A program made the position numbers and the translations under genes. The notes under the pieces are model-generated. The model did not search any database, was not told where the DNA came from, and saw nothing but the letters and a program-made list of their open reading frames with translations. This document shows, in pieces, positions 39,501-48,384 of a stretch of DNA of 64,000 nt (position 1 is its first letter; each line of letters begins with the position of its first letter). The stretch comes from an uncultured Gammaproteobacteria bacterium (GTDB lineage Bacteria; Pseudomonadota; Gammaproteobacteria; UBA4575): assembly GCA_951812785.1 (NCBI GenBank), contig OX638335.1, forward strand, positions 261,630 to 325,629, given 5' to 3'.

Positions 39501-39719
39501 AGACCAATTTTGCTTACTACGATTACAACATTCTTGGGTATATCCCCGCTGATATTTTTTGCTAGTGGGCAAACAGCATTTTTGTCGCCAATGGCAGTTA
39601 GTCTTGGTTTTGGTTTAGTTTTTTCGACTGTGCTAATTTTGGTGGTAGTGCCTTGCTTCTATATGGTGCTAGATGATCTAAGAAGAGCAACCTATGAGCG
39701 TATTTCTAAGCGAGTTTAA
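36588..39719 (+). CDS. RND superfamily efflux pump (AcrB/HAE1 type)
   Basis: This 1,043-residue, 12-helix inner-membrane pump begins at a GTG. Two repeated halves are present, with large periplasmic loops after TM1 and TM7, and the proton-relay aspartate pair in GMIVDDAIIVTENVYRH. Its close spacing with the adaptor gene shows a two-gene operon. It probably exports amphipathic compounds. Length is typical for the family. Confidence 0.95.
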   Translation: MGIIQFSIRNSLVVNLLLLVIVIAGVLSWRSMPQEMFPIVDLDLVRIVTEYEGAPPEEIEKQITILIEEEIETLPDVDVVTSESSEGLSKIEIKLKTDVDVDDFLREVRSLVDTIDDFPIQAETPEVSRLKTRFPVISVTLYGSTDLGILYETAENVRRDLLGLPGVASVGIAGDQEWELWVIVDPHEMAARNVSLNEVQSAITENLQDLPGGSMQSAEGDILLRGMGVAPNAKAVGDLVLRSNSGGGQLTLSEIADVDLRLEEAQTIGRFNGEPSVNLTVTKTSRASTIEVADAVKQYTANLQEKLPTGMKAGLYSDLSVYVKNRLETVMSSGVVGLTLVLVSLYVFLNFRVAFITALGIPVSFLVAIILIHYLGYTINMISLFAFLIALGMIVDDAIIVTENVYRHMENGVEREQAALIGSKEVFWPVVASTCTTIAAFLPMFGVSGTLGKFIEVIPVVVSAALVGSLIEAFVILPAHSAEFLRIDKTKPKANPFWSKALERYLSLLRWALTNRYVVSVITIAVLSVILTYAQTRMPYNQFGNVEIGQFLINIEAPNTYSVEDSTELAQIIEQKISLALENGELKTMLTNVGIILIDFNRLKTGSHYVQVFLDLEKTAPKTIIEKYISPVVNLKFKTEGTRIRSTEVIIEAIRSELQAVVGVQRFSILRPQGGPSGADIEVGVVGKDIDGLIKESGRIGNFLKRVPGVKDVRQDLELGKLEYQYTLNERGRNLGLTQAELSNAVRTGFVGLEVTHVNWKQDRYPVRVIYPDSLRKKSGSLDSLPITLSGGRTVYLGEVADITLERGLGTILRRDAQRLAIVTAEVNLETTTPLEVNELIALEFSDLMKENSTNQLLFLGEKKEANDSFNDMINVLIISLAIIFFILAALFKSLLDPFVIMLAMPFAIVGVIIGHMIFDYNLQFLSMIGFLALTGIVVNDSLILVDFAKKQRMRGMDCFEAVMDAGRVRIRPILLTTITTFLGISPLIFFASGQTAFLSPMAVSLGFGLVFSTVLILVVVPCFYMVLDDLRRATYERISKRV

Positions 39720-39790
39720 ATTATAAAGTTATTCTTTTAATTCTTAGCTAAACTGCTACCATTGAACGTTGAATATCAGCCTCGGCAAAA

Positions 39791-40633
39791 ATGAAACTTT
39801 CTTCGAAAAATTTTACATCATTAGAGAATAAAGCGATTACCTTGCTAGGAATGTCTGGTGTGGGTAAAACGACGTTAGCTAATAAAATGGATCGGTCGAA
39901 ATGGTTTCATTATTCGGGGGACTATCGTATTGGTACCAAGTACCTAGAAGAACCGATATTAGATAATATAAAAGCCAAGGCGATGAATGTGGATTTCTTG
40001 GCAGACTTGCTACGAACTGATTCTATCTATATTTGTAGCAATATTACAGTGAATAATCTTGATCCTGTGTCCACCTTTCTAGGTAAAGTGGGGAATGCAG
40101 CATTAGGCGGGTTAGAATTGTCTGAATTCAAGAGACGCCAATTTCTGCATCGACAAGCAGAAATTGGCGCTATGCTGGATGTGCCAGGGTTTATTGGTAA
40201 AGCAAGAAATATATACGGATATTCAAACTTTTTAAATGACGCTGGCGGAAGTTTGTGTGAGCTAAACGATCCGAATGTATTCGAAGTGTTATCTGAAAGC
40301 ACCTTGATACTTTATATTCGTGCGGACCAAGAGCATGAGAAAATGTTGTGCGAACGCGCAATCAGTCACCCTAAGCCACTTTATTTTCAGGAAGAATTTT
40401 TAGATAAGCACCTAGCTATGTTTTTAGAAGAAAAAAATCTATCTGAGGCTGGCGAGATAAATCCAGATGAATTTGGTAGTTGGGTATTTCCTGAATTGCT
40501 TGAACATCGAAAGCCGCTTTACGAGTCCATTGCTAATGGTTACGGATACACAGTTAATTTACACGATGTCCAAAACGTGCGAGATGAAAAAGATTTTATG
40601 GATTTAATTGGGCAAGCGATTGATCATTCATAG
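39791..40633 (+). CDS. P-loop ATPase next to metA
   Basis: This 280-residue protein has an N-terminal P-loop, LLGMSGVGKTTLA (Walker A GMSGVGKT, about residues 19-26), and later a GLELSEFKRRQFLHR segment. It resembles the uncharacterised ATPases found near metA/metX-type genes in several proteobacteria, described as nucleotide-binding or kinase-like without an assigned substrate. It lies 20 bases upstream of metA in the same orientation. I cannot assign a reaction; a role linked to methionine metabolism is inferred from position. Confidence 0.6.
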   Translation: MKLSSKNFTSLENKAITLLGMSGVGKTTLANKMDRSKWFHYSGDYRIGTKYLEEPILDNIKAKAMNVDFLADLLRTDSIYICSNITVNNLDPVSTFLGKVGNAALGGLELSEFKRRQFLHRQAEIGAMLDVPGFIGKARNIYGYSNFLNDAGGSLCELNDPNVFEVLSESTLILYIRADQEHEKMLCERAISHPKPLYFQEEFLDKHLAMFLEEKNLSEAGEINPDEFGSWVFPELLEHRKPLYESIANGYGYTVNLHDVQNVRDEKDFMDLIGQAIDHS

Positions 40634-40652
40634 TTGCAGGTAGTTCTTCACC

Positions 40653-41642
40653 TTGGCGCTAGTACAATATAATAATTTACCCAGTATAGAACGTATGCGT
40701 TCGGAGGGTATAGATGTGCGTTCGCCTGGTCAGGTGGATAATGCTTTGCCAGCAATAAAGATTGGTTTTTTAAATATGATGCCTGATGCAGCATTGGCTG
40801 CAACTGAACGACAATTTTTGCGCTTGCTTGCTTCCACCTCTGAGATAAATTGTTATTTTTATCCGTTTAATATTGATGGTGTTGAACGTTCGGAACAAGC
40901 GAGATTACATGCAAATAAATTCTATACTGATTTTAATGAGTTAAAGTTAATAGGTATTGATGTATTGGTGATTACTGGTGCAAATGTGTCGAAGCCAATA
41001 TTACAAGACGAATTATTCTGGCCGGATTTGATAGGAGTGTTGAATTGGGCGCACCGTGAAGTTCGTTCTACGCTCTGTTCTTGTTTGGCGACGCATGCTG
41101 CGGTTAAAGTTTTTTATGGTATTGATAGGAAACATTTGGGAGAAAAATGCTGGGGCGTGTTTGCACATAATGCTCTAAAGACAGAACACCCATTGTTAAA
41201 GAATGTTGATTCTAAAATCATGATGTGTCATTCACGCTTTAATGATATTTCGCAAAATGAATTTGCTAGTCAAAATATAGAGGTGCTTATTGATAGCAAG
41301 CAAGCAGGTGTTCAGCTTGCTTGTGAAAAAGATATGAAAGCTGTCTATTTTCAAGGGCATCCAGAATATGATGACATAAGTTTGTTGAAAGAATACAAGA
41401 GAGAAATTATTCGTTATTTGGCTGGGCAGAGAGAAGACTACCCACCAGTGCCGCAGAATTACTTTAATCAGTTAGCACTAGAAGTGATAGAGCAATATAA
41501 ACAGTTGGTGCAATCCTCCAATAATTATGTTGGGCTACTTGAATTGTTTCCTGAGGATAAGCTGAATCAAGTATTAGCTAACCCCTGGAAAAAATCAGCG
41601 CATACTGTATTTGCTAATTGGCTGCAATTTCTGGCGAGTTAA
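40653..41642 (+). CDS. metA: Homoserine O-acyltransferase (MetA family)
   Basis: This 329-residue enzyme of the HTS/MetA family acylates homoserine in methionine synthesis. It has the catalytic cysteine C144 in CLATHAAVK, followed by the CWGVFAH region, and the glutamate-histidine elements in YFQGHPEYD. The TTG start is the only sensible one, since an earlier start would overlap the ATPase gene. At the position equivalent to E. coli Gly111, which relates to acyl-CoA choice, it has Ser113 (GANVSK), so succinyl versus acetyl specificity is unclear. Confidence 0.88.
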   Translation: MALVQYNNLPSIERMRSEGIDVRSPGQVDNALPAIKIGFLNMMPDAALAATERQFLRLLASTSEINCYFYPFNIDGVERSEQARLHANKFYTDFNELKLIGIDVLVITGANVSKPILQDELFWPDLIGVLNWAHREVRSTLCSCLATHAAVKVFYGIDRKHLGEKCWGVFAHNALKTEHPLLKNVDSKIMMCHSRFNDISQNEFASQNIEVLIDSKQAGVQLACEKDMKAVYFQGHPEYDDISLLKEYKREIIRYLAGQREDYPPVPQNYFNQLALEVIEQYKQLVQSSNNYVGLLELFPEDKLNQVLANPWKKSAHTVFANWLQFLAS

Positions 41643-41719
41643 TTGACAGTTTGACTCATCAGAATTTACCAGTTGACTAATAAGTTCGACGTAATGTGAG
41701 CACATATAGGTGAGTAATC

Positions 41720-42142
41720 ATGACCAAATTGATGATAAATGTATATTTAACGTTGAGTATTTTGTTTTTTGCTGAAAGTAGTTTTGCAGCGGGGTTTGAT
41801 TACTACGCGCATATTAATAAATACACTAAATGCGAAGCGTTGCAGAATGTCGTTGCAAATATTTCAAGTGAATCAGAGCAACAATTTTTTCAACATGAAT
41901 CACATCATGACTCTTTAGACTCAAGAATTATTGCGCTTGAGTTGGCTAAAGCAGGTAATTATCAACAGGGTTTAGTGGAAGAGCTTTATTCTACCTACCT
42001 AGATGAGTATCGAGACTTATTGAAACAAAGCGAAGATGTAGAAGTGTTTGCTGCTTCACTGAGGCCACAAGCAGAAAAGTGCCGCCAGCTAAATGAAAAT
42101 GCAGGAAGATATAATTCACAGGAAGCGCGAAGAGCACTCTAA
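41720..42142 (+). CDS. Periplasmic hypothetical protein
   Basis: The 140-residue protein has a signal peptide with a likely cut after SSFAA (residue 24). The mature part, about 115 residues, is helical, charged and cysteine-containing (C38 and C115 or so), which would allow a disulfide. I do not recognise the family. It is followed by a strong terminator. Confidence 0.65.
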   Translation: MTKLMINVYLTLSILFFAESSFAAGFDYYAHINKYTKCEALQNVVANISSESEQQFFQHESHHDSLDSRIIALELAKAGNYQQGLVEELYSTYLDEYRDLLKQSEDVEVFAASLRPQAEKCRQLNENAGRYNSQEARRAL

Positions 42143-42164
42143 GGCTAAGAGGCGAATGGAATAA

Positions 42165-42197
42165 TAACTAGCGCTGGTATTATTCCAGCGCTAGTTA
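42165..42197. terminator. Strong hairpin terminator between convergent genes
   Basis: A perfect 13-bp stem (TAACTAGCGCTGG and its complement) with a 7-nt loop lies between the hypothetical gene and hppA. There is no long T-run on either side, so it may act partly by blocking. Confidence 0.8.
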
Positions 42198-42209
42198 TAG
42201 ATATAATAT

Positions 42210-44213
42210 TTATAGCAGAGGTGCAATCACTAGGCTAACAATAGCCATGACATTAATTAGAATGTTCATTGAAGGGCCAGAAGTATCTTTGAATGGATCT
42301 CCTACGGTGTCACCTACAACGACAGCTTTATGAACATCAGAACCTTTGCCGCCTAAGTTTCCTTTTTCGACATATTTTTTTGCGTTATCCCAGGCACCAC
42401 CGGCATTGGCCATCATTAGTGCTAACAATACACAGCAGAGTAACGCTCCGCCGAGCATTCCACCTAACGCTTGTGGACCCAATCCAAAACCGACAACCAC
42501 TGGGGCGATTACCGCTAAGCAACTTGGCAATATCATTTTCTTTAATGCTGCTGTAGTAGCAATATCAACACAACGCACAGTATCTGGTTTAGCTGTGCCT
42601 CCCAGTAAGCCAGGGATTTCTTTGAACTGTCGACGAATTTCTTTAATCATTTCAAAAGCGGCATCGCCGACTGCCGTCATGGTTAACGATGCTACCAGGA
42701 ATGGAAACACACCACCAACGAACAAACCAATCAATACGCGCGGCTCTCTTAAATCTAGACTTACATTGCCGCCGTGACTATTAATCTCGCTGATGAAGGC
42801 TGTGATTATCGCTAGCGCTGCTAGTGCTGCTGCGCCTATAGCAAAGCCTTTGCCAATTGCCGCGGTAGTGTTTCCTACTTCATCTAAACTGTCGGTAATA
42901 TTGCGAGTTTCTTCACCCAAGTTTGCCATTTCAGCGATTCCACCAGCGTTATCTGCAACTGGGCCATAGGCATCAATCGCCATAGTAATTCCCACAGTAG
43001 CTAGCATACCTACAGCAGCAATGCCGACACCGTAAAGGTTGGCCCACTCATTGGCGAAATAGATAATCGCCGCGATGGTTAATACTGGAATTAATACTGA
43101 GTGCATACCTGTGGCAAGGCCTGAAATCATGACGGTTGCAGGCCCAGTTTCTCCTCCAGCCGCAATTTTACGCACTGGTGCGCCACCAGTGTAGTACTCG
43201 GTGACTAATCCAATAATAATGCCGCCGATAGTGCCGCTAAGTACTGCGATCCAAACACCATTTGAAACAGCTAAATATTCAATGCAAAAATAGGCAGCAA
43301 TAATAAACAACACTGCAGCTGAAAATGTACCTAGTCTTAAAGCATTTGCTGGTGCCATATTAGATTGGATTTTCACTAAGAAAATACCTATTAGAGAGCA
43401 AATCAAACCAATTGAAGCTAGGCCTAAAGGTAAAAACATCAATGCTTGTTGGGGACCTAAATTTTCTAGCACGGTAGTACCAAGCGTGGCGGCAATGGCA
43501 ATGGTGGCAATAATCGCGCCGCAGTAAGATTCAAATATATCCGAGCCCATGCCAGCGATATCGCCGACGTTATCACCCACATTATCTGCAATCACACCTG
43601 GATTGCGCGGGTCATCTTCTGGAATTCCGGCTTCAATTTTGCCGACTAAATCAGCGCCAACATCGGCACTCTTAGTGAAGATACCTCCGCCCACGCGGGA
43701 GAATAGCGCCACCGTAGAAGCGCCCATGCCGAATCCATGTATGACATGTGCAGTGCTAGGGTCAGCGCCGTATATTAAGTATAAAGTACCCAGTCCTAAC
43801 AAACCCATGGCAGCGACGGTTAATCCCATGATTGAACCACCTAAAAAGGCCACGTCAAGCGCAGCATCTAAACTGTTGGAATTGGCAGCAACAGTGGTTC
43901 TAACGTTTGCTTGAGTGGCGGCATGCATACCGATATATCCGGCTGCTGCTGAACATAATGCTCCTAACACAAATGCACCTGCGGTTGGAGCGCCTAAATC
44001 TGAAAAGTAAATGGCTAAAGTAACGATGGCGGCAAATATAAACAGAATTGAATATTCGCGGCGCATGAAGGTCATAGCACCAATGTAAATTTCATTGGCA
44101 ATTTCCCGCACTTTGCCTTCACCGGGTGAGGAGGATAAGACTATGAAGTAGATAACAAATGCGGAAATTAGCCCAAATACACCCAGGGCAACAGGCAATT
44201 GATGTAAAGACAT
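42210..44213 (-). CDS. hppA: Membrane-bound ion-pumping pyrophosphatase
   Basis: This 667-residue, multi-spanning protein hydrolyses PPi and pumps H+ or Na+. The catalytic loop [20 protein letters not shown] and the [16 protein letters not shown] segment are canonical. The sequence [10 protein letters not shown] has alanine where K+-independent enzymes have lysine (GNTTKA), predicting a K+-dependent enzyme that could pump Na+ or H+. A non-coding gap separates it from mrdA, which is divergent. Confidence 0.93.
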   Translation of the reverse strand: MSLHQLPVALGVFGLISAFVIYFIVLSSSPGEGKVREIANEIYIGAMTFMRREYSILFIFAAIVTLAIYFSDLGAPTAGAFVLGALCSAAAGYIGMHAATQANVRTTVAANSNSLDAALDVAFLGGSIMGLTVAAMGLLGLGTLYLIYGADPSTAHVIHGFGMGASTVALFSRVGGGIFTKSADVGADLVGKIEAGIPEDDPRNPGVIADNVGDNVGDIAGMGSDIFESYCGAIIATIAIAATLGTTVLENLGPQQALMFLPLGLASIGLICSLIGIFLVKIQSNMAPANALRLGTFSAAVLFIIAAYFCIEYLAVSNGVWIAVLSGTIGGIIIGLVTEYYTGGAPVRKIAAGGETGPATVMISGLATGMHSVLIPVLTIAAIIYFANEWANLYGVGIAAVGMLATVGITMAIDAYGPVADNAGGIAEMANLGEETRNITDSLDEVGNTTAAIGKGFAIGAAALAALAIITAFISEINSHGGNVSLDLREPRVLIGLFVGGVFPFLVASLTMTAVGDAAFEMIKEIRRQFKEIPGLLGGTAKPDTVRCVDIATTAALKKMILPSCLAVIAPVVVGFGLGPQALGGMLGGALLCCVLLALMMANAGGAWDNAKKYVEKGNLGGKGSDVHKAVVVGDTVGDPFKDTSGPSMNILINVMAIVSLVIAPLL

Positions 44214-44394
44214 GGTGAGTTTTTCTCCCGATTGATAGAGTTAGATCCTGTACACTCGTGAGTAGAGCGAGGACCAACTATTTATTATTATTCACTAACT
44301 TTTGTGTAGTTTACTAGTGCAGTATATAGCCAATTTGTACGAGACAGCTAATCTTACATCTGATATAAGCGATTGATGATTGATATTTCTTAAT

Positions 44395-46272
44395 ATGGCG
44401 CGTCGAATTACTCTCAAAAATCTAAGACTAGAAACCTTGCTATATAGGGAGCGGGCGGTATTGTCTGCAGTGTTGGTGGCAGGAACATTTATTTTGCTGC
44501 TAGCGCGTTTATACGATCTACAAATTGCCAATCACTCTCATTATCAAACGCTTTCTGATGACAACCGTGTGCGAGTGTTTCCGGTCGTACCCACACGGGG
44601 ACTAATCTTAGATCGTAATGGAGAGACCCTTGCGGATAACACGCCAAACTATCAGTTAGTCATCACCCCTTCTCAAGTAAAAGATATGTCAGCGTTGATT
44701 GAAAGTTTAGCGGGATTTATCGATATTAAAGAACACGAATTGGAACGTTTCAAAAAGGCTGTTAAACGCCAGCAATCATTTCAGCAAACGTCATTGAAAC
44801 TGAATCTAAGTGATGAGGAAGTGGCACAGTTTGCAGTCAAACAACATCGCTACCCAGGTGTGGGAATTGCTGCGCATTCGACACGCCACTACCCACAAAA
44901 AAATAGTTTTGCTCACGTGCTAGGTTATGTGGGGCGCATAAATGAAAAAGAGCTCGCCAATCTTGATAAGCAAAATTATCAAGGCACAAGCTATGTAGGT
45001 AAATTAGGAATCGAAAAACGTTATGAAAAAGATTTACATGGCGAAGTTGGTTACCAGCATGTAGAAATTAATGCTCAAGGTCGACCATTACTTGTTGTGA
45101 AAACACAACCATCAAAACCTGGCATGGATATTCAATTGTCGTTGATTACTAGGTTGCAAGAAGTTGCACAAGAAGCATTGGGCGAAGAGAATGGCGCAAT
45201 TGTGGCAATTGATCCAAATAACGGTGACGTACTCGCGTTTGTTAGTCAGCCAAATTACGACCCGAATTTATTTGTCAATGGAATTGGTCAAAAAGCTTAT
45301 TCAGAGCTGCGTGATAGTAAGCATAGACCGCTGTTTAATCGCGCATTGATAGGACAATACCCTCCAGGCTCTACTATAAAACCTGTAGTAGCACTTGCAG
45401 GGCTACACTACGGAGTCACTTGGGCAGAAAAAACCATGTACGCTGGCCCATATTTTCAATTATCTGGGAAAGATCGTAGATATCGTGATTGGAAAAAAGG
45501 TGGGCATGGTGTCGTCAATATGAACAGCGCGATTGCGCAATCGTGTGATGTTTATTTTTACCAATTGGGCGATGAGTTAGGTATCGATCGTATGCATGAG
45601 TTTTTAACTCAATTTAGTTTGGGCAACTTAACCAATTTAGATACAGTTGGCGAAGCTAAAGGGCTATTGCCTTCGCCTGAATGGAAACGTTCGGCGAGGG
45701 GGCAACCTTGGTATCCGGGAGAAACTATTATTACCAGTATTGGCCAAGGTTACATGTTAACAACTCCTCTGCAGTTAGCAGTAATGACTGCTTATATTGC
45801 CAATCATGGTGCTATGTATCAGCCGCGATTTGTACGTGCGACGCGTCCTGCTGACGAGGTTAAATTTAAAGATGAACAACCGAGACCTATGCCGAAGGTA
45901 AAAGTTGATGATGAGGGTTACTGGCAAGTAATCGAACAGGCTATGGTGAATGTAGTTCATGCGCCTAATGGAACAGCGCGTGGTATAGATTCAGATGCGA
46001 CATATAAAATTGCCGGAAAAACTGGAACTGCACAGGTGTTTGGTATTGCGCAAGACGAAGAATATGATAAAGAAACCACTCCCAAACACTTGCAGGATCA
46101 CGCCTTGTTTATAGCATATGCCCCAGTTGAGAATCCTATGATTGCATTGGCCGTGGTGGTTGAGAATGGCGGCAGCGGTAGTGGTACGGCAGCACCGGTA
46201 GCACGCAAAGTATTAGATGCGTACTTGCTGGGTGAAAATAAATTACAAGGAAAGCAAGTTGTTAGTCGCTAA
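44395..46272 (+). CDS. mrdA: Penicillin-binding protein 2 (elongation transpeptidase)
   Basis: This class B PBP cross-links peptidoglycan during cell elongation with RodA. Taking ATG 44395 (MARRITLK), it has about 625 residues; an in-frame TTG at 44380 is less likely. The N-terminal anchor is residues about 22-40, followed by the PBP dimer domain. The catalytic serine is S326 in PGSTIKP, the second motif is SCD (in IAQSCDVYF) and the third KTG (GKTGTAQV). It heads the mrdA-rodA-mltB-rlpA-dacA run. Confidence 0.95.
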   Translation: MARRITLKNLRLETLLYRERAVLSAVLVAGTFILLLARLYDLQIANHSHYQTLSDDNRVRVFPVVPTRGLILDRNGETLADNTPNYQLVITPSQVKDMSALIESLAGFIDIKEHELERFKKAVKRQQSFQQTSLKLNLSDEEVAQFAVKQHRYPGVGIAAHSTRHYPQKNSFAHVLGYVGRINEKELANLDKQNYQGTSYVGKLGIEKRYEKDLHGEVGYQHVEINAQGRPLLVVKTQPSKPGMDIQLSLITRLQEVAQEALGEENGAIVAIDPNNGDVLAFVSQPNYDPNLFVNGIGQKAYSELRDSKHRPLFNRALIGQYPPGSTIKPVVALAGLHYGVTWAEKTMYAGPYFQLSGKDRRYRDWKKGGHGVVNMNSAIAQSCDVYFYQLGDELGIDRMHEFLTQFSLGNLTNLDTVGEAKGLLPSPEWKRSARGQPWYPGETIITSIGQGYMLTTPLQLAVMTAYIANHGAMYQPRFVRATRPADEVKFKDEQPRPMPKVKVDDEGYWQVIEQAMVNVVHAPNGTARGIDSDATYKIAGKTGTAQVFGIAQDEEYDKETTPKHLQDHALFIAYAPVENPMIALAVVVENGGSGSGTAAPVARKVLDAYLLGENKLQGKQVVSR

Positions 46273-47380
46273 AGCCAGTTTGTATGAACACCCTTTAAGA
46301 GTGATATATCACTTTCTAAAAGTTGATACCGCATTGTTTATGGCACTGGTTATTTTGTGTATGAGTGGTTTGGTGGTTTTGTATAGTGCTAGCGGAGGTG
46401 ATATTGATGCCATTCAGAAGCAGCTGGCGCGCTTAGCTATTGGTTTCGCAGGCTTGCTTTTATTTGCACAAATCCCTGCCGATCAACTACGAAGCTGGTC
46501 ATTATGGCTATATGTAATAGGAGTAGCTTTGCTGGTGCTGGTGTTGGTATCAGGAGAGTCGGGCAAAGGCGCGCAGCGCTGGTTGAATTTAGGATTTGTA
46601 CGTTTTCAACCGTCAGAGCTAATGAAAATATGGTTGCCTATGATGATGGCTTGGTATTACTCTGAACGAGTTTTGCCTCCTAGTCTAAAAGATATATTCG
46701 TTGGCTTTGTGATCTTGCTAGTACCAACAGCATTGATTATCAAGCAGCCAGATTTGGGTACTTCAATATTGGTTGCTGGAGCAGGGTTATTTGTAATATT
46801 TTTAGCTGGTATTCGCTATCGAGTTATAGCGGTGTTCGTTGGATTATTGTTAGCCACTGCTCCTGTGCTATGGTTTTACCTGCGTGATTATCAGCGTGGA
46901 CGCATTCTCACTTTACTCGATCCAGAAAGAGCTCCACTCGGTGCGGGCTATCATATTATCCAGTCTAAAATTGCTATTGGCTCCGGTGGTGTTTATGGCA
47001 GGGGTTGGCTAAACGGCACCCAGTCTCAGCTTGATTTCATCCCAGAACGATCAACAGATTTTATTTTTTCGGTGTTTAGTGAAGAATTTGGATTTATTGG
47101 AACTTCACTGTTAACCATGGTCTACTTGTTTATCGTTGTGCGCGGGTTGGTAATTTCAGCGCGAGCACAAACTTGTTATGCGCGTTTGCTTGGTGGTGCA
47201 ATAAGTTTGTCATTTTTCTCTTACGTATTTGTTAATATTGGGATGGTATCTGGGATGTTGCCAGTGGTGGGTGTACCGTTACCTTTGATTAGCTACGGTG
47301 GCACCTCTATGGTAACGTTACTAATTATGTTTGGAGTATTAATGTCAATCAATTCCCACAGAAAATTATTAGGCCATTGA
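46259..47380 (+). CDS. rodA: Rod-shape peptidoglycan polymerase RodA
   Basis: This SEDS-family glycosyltransferase, about 373 residues with ten membrane helices, polymerises glycan with PBP2. The signature segments are RWLNLGFVRFQPSE, DLGTS, and PLPLISYGGTSMV. The start is uncertain: an ATG at 46217 overlaps mrdA by 56 bases, while TTG at 46259 has a better ribosome site (AAGGAA) and fits the usual N-terminus. It overlaps mltB by 4 bases. Confidence 0.94.
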   Translation: MLVAKASLYEHPLRVIYHFLKVDTALFMALVILCMSGLVVLYSASGGDIDAIQKQLARLAIGFAGLLLFAQIPADQLRSWSLWLYVIGVALLVLVLVSGESGKGAQRWLNLGFVRFQPSELMKIWLPMMMAWYYSERVLPPSLKDIFVGFVILLVPTALIIKQPDLGTSILVAGAGLFVIFLAGIRYRVIAVFVGLLLATAPVLWFYLRDYQRGRILTLLDPERAPLGAGYHIIQSKIAIGSGGVYGRGWLNGTQSQLDFIPERSTDFIFSVFSEEFGFIGTSLLTMVYLFIVVRGLVISARAQTCYARLLGGAISLSFFSYVFVNIGMVSGMLPVVGVPLPLISYGGTSMVTLLIMFGVLMSINSHRKLLGH

Positions 47381-48384
47381 GATATTTTCAGTTAACTATA
47401 TTCACGCTAATTTTAGTGCTGCAAGCTTCTAATGGGCATGCAAAATTGTATTACGCTCGTGAAGATGTAAAAAACTTTATTCAATACATGGTTGATGAGC
47501 ACGATTTTGAGCATATCCAGCTCAAACGGCTGTTCAAAAGTGTGGAGCAACAAAAAAGCGTATTGAAAGCTATTGCCACACCCGCAGAGCGTAAAAAGAA
47601 ATGGTTTGAGTATCGTCCTATCTTCTTAAAGCAGGCGCGTGCTGCCGCTGGTGTTAAGTTTTGGAGTAAGAATCAAGCGATATTAAAGCAAGCTGAAGAA
47701 ATCTACGGTGTCCCGCCAGAAATTATTGTCGCCATTATTGGCGTAGAAACCTATTACGGGCGTATTACCGGCAAGCACCCTGTTTTTGATAGTCTAGTGA
47801 CGCTAGGATTTGGTTACCCAAAGCGTGCTGAGTTTTTCTTAAGCGAATTAGAACACTACTTATTAATGTGCCGTGAAGAGGGCTTCGATCCTTCAGCATT
47901 AAAAGGCTCGTACGCAGGTGCGATGGGTATGGGGCAGTTCATCTCTAGTAGCTATCGACATTATTCGGTAGACCAGAACAAAGATGGCAAACGTGATTTA
48001 TGGAACAGCAATGAAGATATTATTGGCAGTGTCGCCAACTATTTTAAAGAGCATGGCTGGCGTAAGCATCAAGCCATCGCTAGTTCTGCTCAATTTAAAG
48101 GTAATGCTAATGAAGTTGATGAGTCGAATACTCTTAAGCTAAGTTTTACTTATGCACAATTGAATAAACAAGGCTTTGTAGCAGATACGCCTATCGGCCA
48201 GAATGAAAAAGTGGCTTTGTTCGTGTTAGATGCCAATAAAAATTCGAAAGAATATTGGATCGGGCGGCACAATTTTTATGTTATTACTCGTTATAATCAC
48301 AGCCACATGTATGCAATGGCAGTGTATCAACTTAGTCAGGAAATTAAACAGCAATGGACTGTGACTGCGCAAAGCGCAAACTAA
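47377..48384 (+). CDS. mltB: Lytic murein transglycosylase B
   Basis: This 335-residue periplasmic muramidase-like enzyme cleaves glycan strands. It has a signal peptide (residues 1-22) without a lipobox, so it is likely soluble rather than membrane-anchored. The catalytic glutamate is in IIGVETYYGRITG, with GYPKRAEFF and SYAGAMGMGQFI blocks. It starts with TTG and overlaps both rodA and rlpA, showing tight coupling. Confidence 0.92.
   Translation: MRYFQLTIFTLILVLQASNGHAKLYYAREDVKNFIQYMVDEHDFEHIQLKRLFKSVEQQKSVLKAIATPAERKKKWFEYRPIFLKQARAAAGVKFWSKNQAILKQAEEIYGVPPEIIVAIIGVETYYGRITGKHPVFDSLVTLGFGYPKRAEFFLSELEHYLLMCREEGFDPSALKGSYAGAMGMGQFISSSYRHYSVDQNKDGKRDLWNSNEDIIGSVANYFKEHGWRKHQAIASSAQFKGNANEVDESNTLKLSFTYAQLNKQGFVADTPIGQNEKVALFVLDANKNSKEYWIGRHNFYVITRYNHSHMYAMAVYQLSQEIKQQWTVTAQSAN

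Noticed and set aside
42346-42777. Plus-strand ORFs inside hppA
   Set aside because: They are antisense shadows of a fully conserved pyrophosphatase frame.
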